Shown in pieces: positions 1-8,029 of a stretch of DNA of 64,000 nucleotides. Position numbers and translations under genes: made by a program. This stretch comes from Methylobacterium sp. J-070. GTDB taxonomy: Bacteria > Pseudomonadota > Alphaproteobacteria > Rhizobiales > Beijerinckiaceae. Position 1 is the first letter of the stretch; each line of letters starts with the position of its first letter. The notes under the pieces were generated by a model. The model searched no databases. It had not been told where the DNA came from and saw only the letters and a list, made by a program, of their open reading frames with translations. Where the stretch lies: positions 1 to 64,000 of the forward strand of contig NZ_JAKSXX010000165.1 in NCBI RefSeq assembly GCF_022829385.1. The letters run 5' to 3'.

Positions 1-125
1 GCGCGGCCGAGGAGACCGGCGCCGCCGCCGCACAGGTGCTCGGCGCCGCCTCCGAACTCTCCCGCCAGTCCGAGCACCTCGCCGCAGAGGTCGACCGCTT
101 CCTCGCAACCGTCCGCGCCGCCTGA
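1..125 (+). CDS. Methyl-accepting chemotaxis protein, C-terminal fragment
   Basis: The window opens inside a gene; the open frame runs from base 3 to a TGA at 123-125. The 40 visible residues include AAEETGAAAAQVLGAASELS and end HLAAEVDRFLATVRAA. That matches the far C-terminus of a chemoreceptor signalling domain: a helical heptad region, then a 'V..FL..VRAA' tail, close to the ends of the two complete chemoreceptors in this window. The rest lies outside, so the sensory domain is unknown. The call rests on a short stretch. Confidence 0.6.
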   Translation, partial: AAEETGAAAAQVLGAASELSRQSEHLAAEVDRFLATVRAA

Positions 126-293
126 CAGCGCGCCGCGGACCCGTCGGTGCGACGCCGGCCCCGCGCGGGCGCCGACGTCGCGCGGCCGGGACCGGCATCC
201 TCGCGGGTGTGCCGGGACACGCCGGATCGGAAAGCTTGGGCTTACATCGGGATCACGCCGCGAACACAGCCGCGGACCCGATGGAGACTTCCC

Positions 294-410
294 ATGACCC
301 TCATCGCTCGCCTTACCCTCGCGGCTGCCGTCGCCGCCGCCACCGTGGCCGTCATGGCGGGGACCTACGTCGAGGCGCTGGACCGCGCCCTGCCCATGCA
401 TTTCGCCTGA
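294..410 (+). CDS. Small membrane or secreted peptide, 38 aa
   Basis: A 38-residue ORF starts at an ATG preceded by a purine-rich GGAGA. It begins MTLIARLTLAAAVAAATVAV, one hydrophobic helix, and ends DRALPMHFA. It looks like a single-span membrane peptide or a signal peptide with a very short mature part. The frame is open further upstream, but that extension is arginine/proline rich and unlikely to be coding. No function can be assigned. Confidence 0.4.
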   Translation: MTLIARLTLAAAVAAATVAVMAGTYVEALDRALPMHFA

Positions 411-473
411 TCACGGCCCTGGCGGCTCTGACGCCGAAGGCGATCCTCCGCGGCGGCGAGGGGGAGGCGGCCG

Positions 474-641
474 ATGCGCAATCTGATGCATTCGGTCCTC
501 GACGGCGCCTTCCACCTTGCGGACGCACTGGACGGCTGGCTCTCCGAGATCGTCAGCGGGTTCGGCGCCGCGGCGCCCTTCGCGGCGGATAGCGGCACGG
601 CGACCTCTGCGGAGGATCCCGGAGCCAGGAGCATTGACTGA
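474..641 (+). CDS. Hypothetical small protein, 55 aa
   Basis: The ORF begins MRNLMHSVLDGAFHLADALD and ends DPGARSID. A purine-rich stretch (GGGGGAGG) lies 5-10 bases before the ATG. The first 30 residues could form an amphipathic helix; the tail is Ala/Asp rich. I recognise no family. It is supported only by the ribosome-binding site and a reasonable composition. Confidence 0.35.
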   Translation: MRNLMHSVLDGAFHLADALDGWLSEIVSGFGAAAPFAADSGTATSAEDPGARSID

Positions 642-647
642 GCGCGC

Positions 648-806
648 TCAGCGTTTCCGGTCGCCGGGGGCCGCCTGATCGGTCTGCGGCTCCATCTTGG
701 TTGAATCGGGCTTGGTCGGCGCGTTGTTCTGCGCCTGCTTGTCGTCACAGGCGGCCAAGCCGACGAGCAGCAGCCCGAGCAGGGCGATCCCTGTCGTTGT
801 CCGCAT
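648..806 (-). CDS. Small lipoprotein, 52 aa
   Basis: The peptide starts MRTTTGIALLGLLLVGLAAC, a signal peptide ending in a lipobox (LAAC), so Cys20 would be lipidated. The mature part is only about 32 residues, Gln/Asn/Lys/Asp rich and without a fold I recognise. It fits the tiny 'entericidin-like' or unannotated lipoproteins of alphaproteobacteria. The membrane location is predicted from the lipobox; the role is unknown. Confidence 0.6.
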   Translation of the reverse strand: MRTTTGIALLGLLLVGLAACDDKQAQNNAPTKPDSTKMEPQTDQAAPGDRKR

Positions 807-953
807 GATCCCTCAATCCTCCACCCGCGCGGTTCGGAAAATCACTGCCCGGCGGATCCGCCGGACAGGCCGCGGCCAGCAGGCCGTCACCGAACGGAAC
901 GATCGTTCGCCGGTCCCGCCCGGTGGACCGGCCGACCCAGGCCGGCCGAGACC

Positions 954-1223
954 TCAGCGGCTGCCTGCGCCGGGCTTCGAGCCGGAACCGGCGTCGTTCG
1001 CCCCCGTGCTGTTGGTCGTCCCGGACCGGCTCATGTTGCCCGTAGAGGGTCCGCTGCCCGCCGCACCGGGGCTCGCGCCGGAGCCGGCGTCGTTCGGCCC
1101 GGTCCTGTCGGCCGTGCCCGACCGGCTGGTGGCGCCGGAACCGTTCTCGGCGGCGAGCGCCGGCGTGGCGGCGGCGAGCAGGCCGGCGGCGGCGAGCGTG
1201 ATGAGCCTCTTGCTGAGCGTCAT
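954..1223 (-). CDS. Secreted low-complexity protein, 89 aa
   Basis: The start MTLSKRLITLAAAGLLAAAT followed by PALAAENG is a clear Sec signal peptide with an AxA cleavage site near residue 25. The mature region is Gly/Ser/Thr rich and contains a tandem repeat: SRSGTADRTGPNDAGSG then SRSGTTNSTGANDAGSG. A longer frame exists upstream, but the signal peptide fixes the ATG at 1223. The protein is probably periplasmic and disordered. Function unknown. Confidence 0.75.
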   Translation of the reverse strand: MTLSKRLITLAAAGLLAAATPALAAENGSGATSRSGTADRTGPNDAGSGASPGAAGSGPSTGNMSRSGTTNSTGANDAGSGSKPGAGSR

Positions 1224-1427
1224 GGCGTATCTCCCTGTCGTGCCGGCCGTCGGACGCGGCGCCGCGGTCGGTCTCAGGGGCAACCCCACGGGAGGACAGC
1301 TGTTCCTGGACCCCCGGGACGGCGCCGCCGGGCGGCGCGGCACGAAGCGGGTCGCAGGCGGGCCGTCGGCCGTCTCAGGCGGAGCGGCGGCGGCGCGCCG
1401 GTTGCGCTGTTCTGCGCGCGGTGCGGT

Positions 1428-1634
1428 TCACGATTCCGCCGGGTCCGCGCCGCCATCCGTCGCCGCCGCGGAGGTGTCCCGGGCCTCGGCGTCGGGCGTC
1501 CGGTAGCCGCGCTCCCAAGTCCGGTGCGGGTCCGATCCCGCGGGATAGGGGTTTGCGGTGACCGGATCGCCGCGCTCCCGGGCGTGACGCCCCTCGGCGC
1601 TGATCTTGGCGGGTGAGTAAGTCGACGGCGTCAC
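1428..1634 (-). CDS. Rmf/CrpP-like small protein, 68 aa
   Basis: A GTG start (1634) is preceded by GGAGGC that lies just after the end of the upstream dehydrogenase gene, so it is probably co-transcribed with it. The core reads EGRHARERGDP, then NPYPAGSDPHRTWERGYRT. That resembles the ribosome modulation factor/CrpP pattern: a helix with G...G, a 'PYP.GS' turn, and W..G(Y/W) in the second helix. Family members hibernate ribosomes or act as small accessory factors. The match is by eye, and the C-terminal 25 residues are acidic, Ala-rich and unmatched. Confidence 0.55.
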   Translation of the reverse strand: MTPSTYSPAKISAEGRHARERGDPVTANPYPAGSDPHRTWERGYRTPDAEARDTSAAATDGGADPAES

Positions 1635-1659
1635 GGCGCAGCCTCCGGCTCGGGTCGAT

Positions 1660-3000
1660 TCAGCGGATGATCGCGGCCGGCCCGGCCGTCGACTGGGATC
1701 CGGCACCCGTCACCCGCCACACGGTGCCGCCCGCGTCGTCGGCGATCAGCAGGCCGCCGTGGCTGTCCACCGCGAGACCCACCGGCCGGCCCCGGGCGTT
1801 TCTGTCGCCGGTGACGAAGCCGGTGACCACGTCCTGGGCCTTTCCGGAGGGCTTGCCGTTCGCGAACGGGATGTAGACGACCTTGTAGCCGTTCAGCGGG
1901 TCCCGGTCCCAGCTTCCATGCTCGCCCACGAAGGCGCCCCCCTGATAGGTCTGGGGCAGGGCGGTGCCGGTGTAGAAGGCCAACCCGAGCGGGGCGACGT
2001 GCGAGCTCAGGGAATAATCGGGCATGGTCGCCGAGGCGACGAGGTCCGGGCGCTGCGGCATCACCCGCGGGTCGACGTGATCGCCCCAGTAGCTGTAGGG
2101 CCAGCCGTAGAAGCCGCCGTCCTTCACCGAGGTCATGTAATCGGGCACGAGGTCCGGCCCGAGCTCGTCGCGCTCGTTGACCACGCACCAGAGCGTCTTG
2201 GTCTGGGGCTCGAAGGTCAGGCCATTCGGATTGCGCAGGCCCGTCGCGTAGAGCCGGTGCGCGCCGGTCGCCCGGTCGATCTCCCAGATCGCCGCGCGAT
2301 CTTTCTCCTCGTCGAGCCCGTTCTCGGAGACGTTGCTGTTCGAGCCGACGCCCGCGTAGAGCTTCGTCCCGTCCGGACTCGCCGTCAGGCTCTTGGTCCA
2401 GTGATGGTTGATGTGGCCCGCGGGCAGCTCGGTGAGCTTGGTGCCGGGCGCCGAGATCTGGGTCTCGCCGGCCCGATAGGGGTAGCGCATCACCGCGTCG
2501 GTCTCGGCGACGTAGAGGTCGTTGCCGACGAGCGCCATGCCGAAGGGGGAATTCTGCTTGTCGAGCAGGACGCTCCGCTGCTCGGGCACGCCGTCGCCGT
2601 CGGCATCCCGCAACAGCGTGATGCGCTGGCCCGGGGTCTCGGGGGAGTGGGACTTCCGCTCCAGCCAGCCCATGATGATCTCCTTGGGCCGGTTCACCGG
2701 CGGCGTCGGACCGCCGCTCTCGGCCACCAGGATGTCGCCGTTCGGCAGGACCAGGAGCGAGCGCGGGTTCTTGAGGCCTGTGGCCAGCGCCTTCACCTGA
2801 AGGCCGGCGGCGACCTGAGGCGCCTCGCCCTCCTTCCATCCGACGACGCTCGAGACGTGCATTGGCGGCAGCAGATACTGATGCGGTTCTGGCAGGGGCG
2901 GATTTGGGCCGATCTGGCTCTGCGGATCGATGGGATCCGGGCCGCAGGCAGCCAGCGGCAGCAGGAGACCGGTGGCGAGAATCGTCCGACGGCGCGTCAT
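1660..3000 (-). CDS. PQQ-type glucose/sorbosone dehydrogenase family lipoprotein, 446 aa
   Basis: The N-terminus is a lipoprotein signal (LLPLAACGPD; lipidated Cys about residue 19). The rest is a six-bladed propeller of the GSDH/L-sorbosone dehydrogenase type, with blade motifs GLKNPRSLLVLPNGDILVAE (about 75-95), ASPDGTKLYAGVGSNSN, GLRNPNGLTFEP, GGFYGWPYSYWGDH, GAFVGEHGSWDRDPLNGYKV and GRPVGLAVDSHGGLLIADD near the C-terminus. Members oxidise sugars or aldehydes in the periplasm, usually with PQQ and calcium. Its ATG overlaps the stop of the DUF2231 gene by four bases. The true substrate cannot be read from sequence. Confidence 0.9.
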   Translation of the reverse strand: MTRRRTILATGLLLPLAACGPDPIDPQSQIGPNPPLPEPHQYLLPPMHVSSVVGWKEGEAPQVAAGLQVKALATGLKNPRSLLVLPNGDILVAESGGPTPPVNRPKEIIMGWLERKSHSPETPGQRITLLRDADGDGVPEQRSVLLDKQNSPFGMALVGNDLYVAETDAVMRYPYRAGETQISAPGTKLTELPAGHINHHWTKSLTASPDGTKLYAGVGSNSNVSENGLDEEKDRAAIWEIDRATGAHRLYATGLRNPNGLTFEPQTKTLWCVVNERDELGPDLVPDYMTSVKDGGFYGWPYSYWGDHVDPRVMPQRPDLVASATMPDYSLSSHVAPLGLAFYTGTALPQTYQGGAFVGEHGSWDRDPLNGYKVVYIPFANGKPSGKAQDVVTGFVTGDRNARGRPVGLAVDSHGGLLIADDAGGTVWRVTGAGSQSTAGPAAIIR

Positions 3001-3458
3001 GCCCGCTCTCCCGTGCGCACGCCGACGCCGTAACGATGGACCAGGGCCGCGCCGTTCCAGCCGGTCACCAACAGGATGAGGACGACCGTGGCGGACAGGA
3101 TCAGCCCGGTCGGCACGACGGACGTGTAGGCGTCGCGGCTATGGACGAAGACGTTGATGATGCTGAGCGCCAGGGCCACGGCGTTGCCGGCCGCGTGGAT
3201 CCAGGCCGGCCGCAGCCGGCGGATGCCGCGGTCGCCGAAGAAGTCGATCACCCCGGCGAACGCCGCGAGGGCGGCGCCGATCAGGCCGACGGTCAGCAGC
3301 CATGCGGAGAAATTCGCCCATTGCATGTTGGCGGTGAACCAATAGGCGATGTCGGTGACCAGCGTCCCGACGAAGCAGACGATCGGGACCGGCACCAGCA
3401 GGGGATGGAGCGGCTGCGCCCCGATCCGGGCCGTGGAACGCGGGTATGTCTGGGCCAA
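2997..3458 (-). CDS. DUF2231 family membrane protein, 153 aa
   Basis: Four hydrophobic segments (about residues 22-44, 50-75, 85-107 and 118-140) and the N-terminal GAQPLHPLLVPVPIVCFVGT match DUF2231 proteins, which have an 'HP(L/I)..PFP' element at the start of the first helix. It is an inner-membrane protein. The ATGA overlap with the downstream sorbosone dehydrogenase indicates one operon, and this pairing is recurrent in alphaproteobacteria. A redox-partner or anchoring role is plausible, but that is inference. Confidence 0.85.
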   Translation of the reverse strand: MAQTYPRSTARIGAQPLHPLLVPVPIVCFVGTLVTDIAYWFTANMQWANFSAWLLTVGLIGAALAAFAGVIDFFGDRGIRRLRPAWIHAAGNAVALALSIINVFVHSRDAYTSVVPTGLILSATVVLILLVTGWNGAALVHRYGVGVRTGERA

Positions 3459-3471
3459 GCGAACGTCCTCG

Positions 3472-3630
3472 TCACGCGATCGCGCCGGGGGGCCTATGGA
3501 CTACCGACCGCCCGAGCGAATGTTCCCGCGGCGCGCGCTTGGCGGCGGCGGCCGGTGCCTTCGTCCCGGCCTGCGTGGCGCCGATGCCGCCCCGAGCCGG
3601 CGCGCGACCCTTCCCCATGCCAGGCCGCAT
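3472..3630 (-). CDS. Possible small basic protein, 52 aa
   Basis: The ORF begins five bases after the HD-protein stop with MRPGMGKGRAPARGGIGATQ and ends VVHRPPGAIA. A GACGGGG sequence precedes the ATG. It is Arg/Ala/Pro rich, a composition random high-GC frames also give, so it may be non-coding. If real, it would be the last gene of the HD-protein transcript. Confidence 0.28.
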   Translation of the reverse strand: MRPGMGKGRAPARGGIGATQAGTKAPAAAAKRAPREHSLGRSVVHRPPGAIA

Positions 3631-3635
3631 CCCCG

Positions 3636-4130
3636 TCACCGCCCCGTATAGCCCGACGTCGCCGCGGCCTCCGTCAGACGGGCGAAGGCGGCGGCGTAGC
3701 GCTCGCGCAGGAAGGCGCCGTTCGGCGGGATCCGGCTCGGGCAGAGGTTGTCTTCGGTATCCGACATCTTGATCAGCACGGCCGCGAGGTTTCCCGTGGC
3801 GATCAGGGTGCCGATCCGCTCCGAATAGGCGATCCGGGCCTGCGGCTTCGTGAGCAGGGTCACGATCCGGAGCACGTCCCGGTCGAAGCCGGCGGCGCAT
3901 AGGTCGGTGGTCGTCCGCGGCGTGTCCTCCAGGACATCGTGGAGGAGGGCGGCCTGCATGACCTGCATCGGATCGATGGCGAGTCCATCGACCAACCTGG
4001 CGTGACCGGCCCGGGCAAGCGCGGCGTTGGCGACGCGTTCCAGGTGCCGCATGCAGGGCTGGCCGCTTTTGTCGAGCTGGCCCGCATGCGCGGTGAGCGC
4101 GAAGGTGTGGGCGTCGAAGATCGTCGGCAC
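3636..4130 (-). CDS. HD-domain phosphohydrolase, 164 aa
   Basis: This is a stand-alone HD domain of the SpoT/MESH1 type. Visible metal ligands are His15 (HAGQLDKSG), His29 (RHLERV), His64-Asp65 in LLHDVLEDT, and the late Asp in IKMSDTEDN. The length fits single-domain (p)ppGpp hydrolase-like enzymes, which lack the synthetase, TGS and ACT domains. It probably cleaves a phosphate ester from a nucleotide; (p)ppGpp is a guess from the HD..ED arrangement. The start is the only ATG before the HAGQ helix. Upstream is 280 bp of lower-GC sequence that should hold its promoter. Confidence 0.85.
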   Translation of the reverse strand: MPTIFDAHTFALTAHAGQLDKSGQPCMRHLERVANAALARAGHARLVDGLAIDPMQVMQAALLHDVLEDTPRTTTDLCAAGFDRDVLRIVTLLTKPQARIAYSERIGTLIATGNLAAVLIKMSDTEDNLCPSRIPPNGAFLRERYAAAFARLTEAAATSGYTGR

Positions 4131-4410
4131 GCTGCTTCTCGCGGGAGCCGGTGGCGCGGTGCGGCGCCGCTTCAGCCTCCTGCACGGACAATCGCGGGTG
4201 GAATGCGCCGTTCCACCGGCGATGGCCGGGGCCGGCCGATGCGCCGAATCGTCGAATGCGGCAGGTCGGCTTAACCCATTTTGAGGATGCTAAAATTGTG
4301 CATCCGTTCAGAACGTTATTACTGGCAGCACTATTGCCCAGCTCACGTGTCGTCGCCATTTACTGTCTCATAAGCGGACAGGCGGCGACCCGCAGTCCAG
4401 GATTGAGCCA

Positions 4411-4653
4411 ATGGCGTCCGTCACAGCAGTGAAGCCGCTCGATGTCGGCGGGCCGATCAGCCGCCGCGCCGCCGCTTTGGCCAACGCCAAATGGTTCCGC
4501 GCCCTGGCGTGGCGGACCCTGCGCGAGGGCGGTCCCCAGGCCGCCCTTCGCGCCGCCAACGCCCGCGCCGCCGCCTGGATCGTCCTGCGGCAGGCCAAGC
4601 GCGAGGCGCTCGTCGCCCGCCTGGCCCGCGAGGCGCTCGGCACCGACGCCTGA
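4411..4653 (+). CDS. Hypothetical protein, 80 aa
   Basis: The ORF starts MASVTAVKPLDVGGPISRRA and is Ala/Arg rich and almost wholly helical. Residues about 20-75 could form one long amphipathic helix with leucine/alanine heptads. I recognise no family. It follows a lower-GC gap of about 280 bp that could carry the promoter; the ribosome-binding site is weak. Confidence 0.45.
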   Translation: MASVTAVKPLDVGGPISRRAAALANAKWFRALAWRTLREGGPQAALRAANARAAAWIVLRQAKREALVARLAREALGTDA

Positions 4654-4743
4654 ACCGACGCCGAGCGCGGTCGGTGACCCGGCGCCGGCCCGATGGCCGG
4701 GGCCGGCGCCAAGGTCCGCTCGCGCGAATCCCGAATCAGACGG

Positions 4744-5142
4744 TCAGCGCTTGAACTTGCCGTCGTACTTGAACTCCGGCGCGGACTTGAGCTGGTCCTT
4801 GCTGGCGCCGATGATCGCCTTCCACTTCTTGGCGTTGGCATCGTAGCCGAGGGCGATGGAGGCCGGCGACACCGCGACGTAGTGCTCGCCCATCCCGAGG
4901 AAGCCGCCCACCGAGACGATGTAGCCGGTCAGCTTGTCGTGGTCGATCACGAGGTCCTTGATCTCGCCGACGGTGTTGGTCTGGGCGTCGGTGATGTTGA
5001 GGCCAATCAAATTGTAGCTCAACACCGCGTCCTGCGGCACGCTTTCGAACTTCGGCGCGACGGTCGGGGGAGCCTCGTTGGCGGCGAGGGCCGGCCCTGT
5101 CAGGGCTGCGACGGCGAGGGTGGCGAGGACGAGGCGGCGCAT
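4744..5142 (-). CDS. Secreted PRC-barrel domain protein, 132 aa
   Basis: The signal peptide MRRLVLATLAVAALTGPALA is followed by one PRC-barrel: LIGLNITDAQTNTVGEIKDL (about 50-70), then GYIVSVGGFLGMGEHYVAVS, the usual 'G.I.D..(I/V)D' and 'GGFLG.G...V.(V/P)' elements. Alphaproteobacteria carry many such small periplasmic proteins, often stress-linked and of unknown ligand. The start was chosen because GGAGAT lies six bases upstream and the signal peptide begins there; the open frame extends 31 codons further without support. Confidence 0.9.
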   Translation of the reverse strand: MRRLVLATLAVAALTGPALAANEAPPTVAPKFESVPQDAVLSYNLIGLNITDAQTNTVGEIKDLVIDHDKLTGYIVSVGGFLGMGEHYVAVSPASIALGYDANAKKWKAIIGASKDQLKSAPEFKYDGKFKR

Positions 5143-5425
5143 GACGATCTCCAGTGGCCCGAATTGGGTCGCTTGAAAGCCGCCACCGTCCCGCATCGTT
5201 CCGGCGTCCGGCAGAAATGTTAATCCGCGGAACATGGAACTTTCGCGTGCGAGCTGTGCAGTTCACGCGCCTGGCTGGACCCGGCATGGGCAGGATGCCC
5301 ATCGAGGCGGCGTTTCGACCGTACCGGTCGACGGGCAGGACAGATCGGCCATCCGGGCGCGCGGCGTCCCTGGCGGTGGCGTGAAGCCCGGGCCATCAGC
5401 GACGCGCTGGTGGCGGGAGGCGTGC

Positions 5426-6319
5426 GTGGCGGAGAGATCGGGCATTGCGGGGGCGGCGCCCCGAGCCGCGCCGGGCGCCTGGATCGACGGGCTCATCGGC
5501 GTGTCGATCTTCAGTGCCTCGCTGGTCGCGACGCGCCTGGCGCTGACCGGCATGGACGCGCTCTTCCTCAGCACCGCCCGGGCGGCGCTGGCGGGCCTCG
5601 CCGGCGCCGGGGCGCTGCTGGTCTTCCGACAGAGACGACCGCGGGGCGACGACGTCCGGGCGCTCGCCGTCGTCGCGGCCGGCGTCGTCGTCGGCTTCCC
5701 GCTACTGACGGCCCTCGCCCTGCGGACGGTGAGCGCCGCCCACGGAACCGTCTTCGTCGGATTGCTGCCGCTCGCCACGGCGGTTTTCGGCGCGCTGCGC
5801 TCGGGGGAGCGCCCGTCGCCGGCCTTCTGGCTCCTGTCACTCTGCGGCGCGCTGATCACCGTCGCCTTCGCGGCCCGGGGCCTCGAGAGCCGGCTGGGAG
5901 CGGGCGACGGCTTCATGCTCGCCGCCATTCTGGTCTGCGGTCTCGGCTACGCCGAGGGCGGGCTCCTGGCCCGCAGGCTGGGCGGATGGCAGGTGATCGC
6001 CTGGGCGACGGTGCTGTCTCTGCCGATCAGCCTGCCGCTCGCCGTCGTCCTGGCGCCGTCGGACCCCGCCACCATACCGATCCCCGCCTGGGCCGGCCTC
6101 GCCTACGTGGCGCTGTTCAGCATGCTGATCGGCTTCGTGTTCTGGTATCGGGCACTGGCGCGCGGCGGCATCGCGGCGATCGGACAGCTGCAGCTGCTCC
6201 AGCCGTTCCTAGGCCTCGGCGTCGCCGCCCTGGTGCTGGGCGAGCGGATCGAGCCCGCGATGATCGGCGCAGCCCTGGCGGTCGCCGCCTGCGTCGCGCT
6301 GGCCCGCCGCTTCGCCTGA
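5426..6319 (+). CDS. EamA/DMT family transporter, 297 aa
   Basis: Ten hydrophobic segments in two repeats mark the drug/metabolite transporter superfamily. The first half holds GVSIFSASLVATRLAL and GVVVGFPLLTALALRTVSA; the second holds FMLAAILVCGLGYAEGGLLA and ends LGVAALVLGERIEPAMIGAA, the typical '(L)GE.......G..LI' of EamA repeats. The GTG at 5426 is favoured because GGGAGG lies just upstream and the first helix follows directly; 64 upstream codons are open but unlike protein. It should export a small metabolite at the inner membrane; the substrate is unknown. Confidence 0.9.
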   Translation: MAERSGIAGAAPRAAPGAWIDGLIGVSIFSASLVATRLALTGMDALFLSTARAALAGLAGAGALLVFRQRRPRGDDVRALAVVAAGVVVGFPLLTALALRTVSAAHGTVFVGLLPLATAVFGALRSGERPSPAFWLLSLCGALITVAFAARGLESRLGAGDGFMLAAILVCGLGYAEGGLLARRLGGWQVIAWATVLSLPISLPLAVVLAPSDPATIPIPAWAGLAYVALFSMLIGFVFWYRALARGGIAAIGQLQLLQPFLGLGVAALVLGERIEPAMIGAALAVAACVALARRFA

Positions 6320-6335
6320 GGGCGTCGGGGACGGC

Positions 6336-7259
6336 TCAGCCCGCCTTGGCCACCACCTCGATGTCCCGGTCCAAGCCGCTCTCGACCTTGAACTCGCGGG
6401 TGTAGACCTGCCCGTCGTGGCGGGCGATCAGCACGTAGTCGCCCTCGGCCAGCGTGACCTGCGGGAACGCGCCGATCGCCTCGCGGATCGTGTCGCCGCC
6501 GGGCGTCAGCACCGAGAAGGCGGTCCCGGCGTACGCCTCGGCGCCGGGGGCGGCGACGAGCTTGAGGGTCACGGTGGCGGCGCGGTGGTTCAGGGTCGCC
6601 TCCGTCACCTTGCCGTTCTCGACCCGGAGATCCGCGCGCTGGATCGCGTTCGACTCCCCGTAGGTCGACACCACGTGGTAGGTGCCCTCCGGCAGGCGCA
6701 GGGTCTCGCCGGTCTTGATCCCCGAGCGCACGAGGCGCCCCTCGGAATTGGTGCCCACCGGCACGAAGACCGTGAAGGTCACCTGCGCGGGCGCGATCTT
6801 CTGGTCGCCGACGGCGCCCGACAGCTTCAACGCCCCGGCCGCGACGCGCAGCGTGTCGGTGGTCGGCTGGCCGCCCATCACGATCCGTTTCGAGGCGCTG
6901 GCGAACCCGTAGGTGACGGTCGCCACGTAGGTGCCGGGGGCGAGGGTGAAGCGCGGCTCGGCCTCTCCGGACCGGGCGACGATCCCCGGCCGGGTGCCAT
7001 CGCCGCGATCCTCGTAGATCCGCCATGCCAGACCCTCGCGCAGCGGCACCCCGGGTCCCGCCAGCAGCGCCGACAGCGACAGCTGCGCCTCCGGCTCGGC
7101 GGGCGGCATGGCGGGGGGCAGGGTCGGACTGGTGATCGACGGGGAGGGCAGGGGCCCACCGAGACGATCCTGGAACGCGTCCTGCTGCGCGCTCGCGGGC
7201 GCCGGCCACGCCCCCGCGACGACGAGTGCCAAGGCAGTCGCGGCGAGTCCCATGCGCAT
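6336..7259 (-). CDS. Secreted protein of unknown function, 307 aa
   Basis: A signal peptide (ALALVVAGAWPAPASAQ, cleavage after ASA) leads a mature protein of three or four beta-sandwich-like units. Each is built on 'G.Y.V...(Y/H)': LAPGTYVATVTYGFASASKR, LPEGTYHVVSTYGESNAIQR and LAEGDYVLIARHDGQVYTRE. This repeat style resembles carboxypeptidase-regulatory-like or PEGA-type surface domains. Start is ATG 7259, with ATG 7253 as an alternative; the longer upstream frame has no signal. The 3' end faces the EamA gene. No family is claimed. Confidence 0.75.
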   Translation of the reverse strand: MRMGLAATALALVVAGAWPAPASAQQDAFQDRLGGPLPSPSITSPTLPPAMPPAEPEAQLSLSALLAGPGVPLREGLAWRIYEDRGDGTRPGIVARSGEAEPRFTLAPGTYVATVTYGFASASKRIVMGGQPTTDTLRVAAGALKLSGAVGDQKIAPAQVTFTVFVPVGTNSEGRLVRSGIKTGETLRLPEGTYHVVSTYGESNAIQRADLRVENGKVTEATLNHRAATVTLKLVAAPGAEAYAGTAFSVLTPGGDTIREAIGAFPQVTLAEGDYVLIARHDGQVYTREFKVESGLDRDIEVVAKAG

Positions 7260-7452
7260 CTGTCGAACCCTCCACGTCCTCGCTGCGGCACGCGGCCCGG
7301 CGGCCGCGGATCCGCGACAGGCCGCGCGGGGCCAGGGGGGCGGATCGTCGCCCCTGCCTCTGCATCCGGACCGTGGCGACGGCAAGGCCGCTCTTCCACC
7401 CGGCCCCGGCGCATGCCACATCCGACGCTGACCCGATGCCGGGACGGAGCGC

Positions 7453-8016
7453 ATGACCGCCACCCTCGAACTCCTGAAGACCCGCCGGTCGGTGCCGCCG
7501 CCGCTGCTCGACGGACCCGGCCCGGACCGCGCCCAGCTGGACACGATCCTCACGGCCGCCGCCCGGGTGCCCGATCACGGCAAGCTCGCGCCCTGGCGCT
7601 TCATCGTCATCGCCGGCGACGCCCGCGCGCGGGTGGGCGAGACCATCGCGGCCGCCTTCGCGGCGGACAATCCGGACGCGACGCCGGAGCGCCTCGCGCA
7701 GGAGCGCGGCCGGTTGGCGCACGCCCCCGTCGCCGTGGCGGTGGTGTCGCGCGCGGGGCCGCACGTGAAGATCCCCGAATGGGAGCAGGTGCTCTCGGCC
7801 GGCGCCGCCACCATGACGCTCGTCATCGCCGCCAATGCCGCGGGTTTCGCCACCTCCTGGCTGACCGAATGGTTCGCCTACGACCGTCGGGTGCTCGACG
7901 CCCTGGGCCTCGCGCCCGCCGAGAAGCTCGCCGGGTTCGTCCACATCGGCCGGGCGCGCGAGGTGCCCTCCGACCGGCCGCGGCCGGCGCTCGGCGAGAT
8001 CGTCACCTATCTCTGA
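7453..8016 (+). CDS. Nitroreductase family protein (YdjA-like), 187 aa
   Basis: A short nitroreductase-fold flavoprotein. The N-terminal LLKTRRSVPPPLL is the FMN-phosphate-binding 'RRS', ARVPDHGKLAPWRFIVI is the second flavin-contact loop typical of YdjA/RutE-like members, and AGFATSWLTEWFAYD and GFVHIG(R) are near the C-terminus. Members bind FMN as dimers and use NAD(P)H to reduce nitro groups, quinones or enones. It lies 13 bp before a flavin reductase gene, so the two are likely co-transcribed. Confidence 0.92.
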   Translation: MTATLELLKTRRSVPPPLLDGPGPDRAQLDTILTAAARVPDHGKLAPWRFIVIAGDARARVGETIAAAFAADNPDATPERLAQERGRLAHAPVAVAVVSRAGPHVKIPEWEQVLSAGAATMTLVIAANAAGFATSWLTEWFAYDRRVLDALGLAPAEKLAGFVHIGRAREVPSDRPRPALGEIVTYL

Positions 8017-8029
8017 AGGGATCCGAGCG

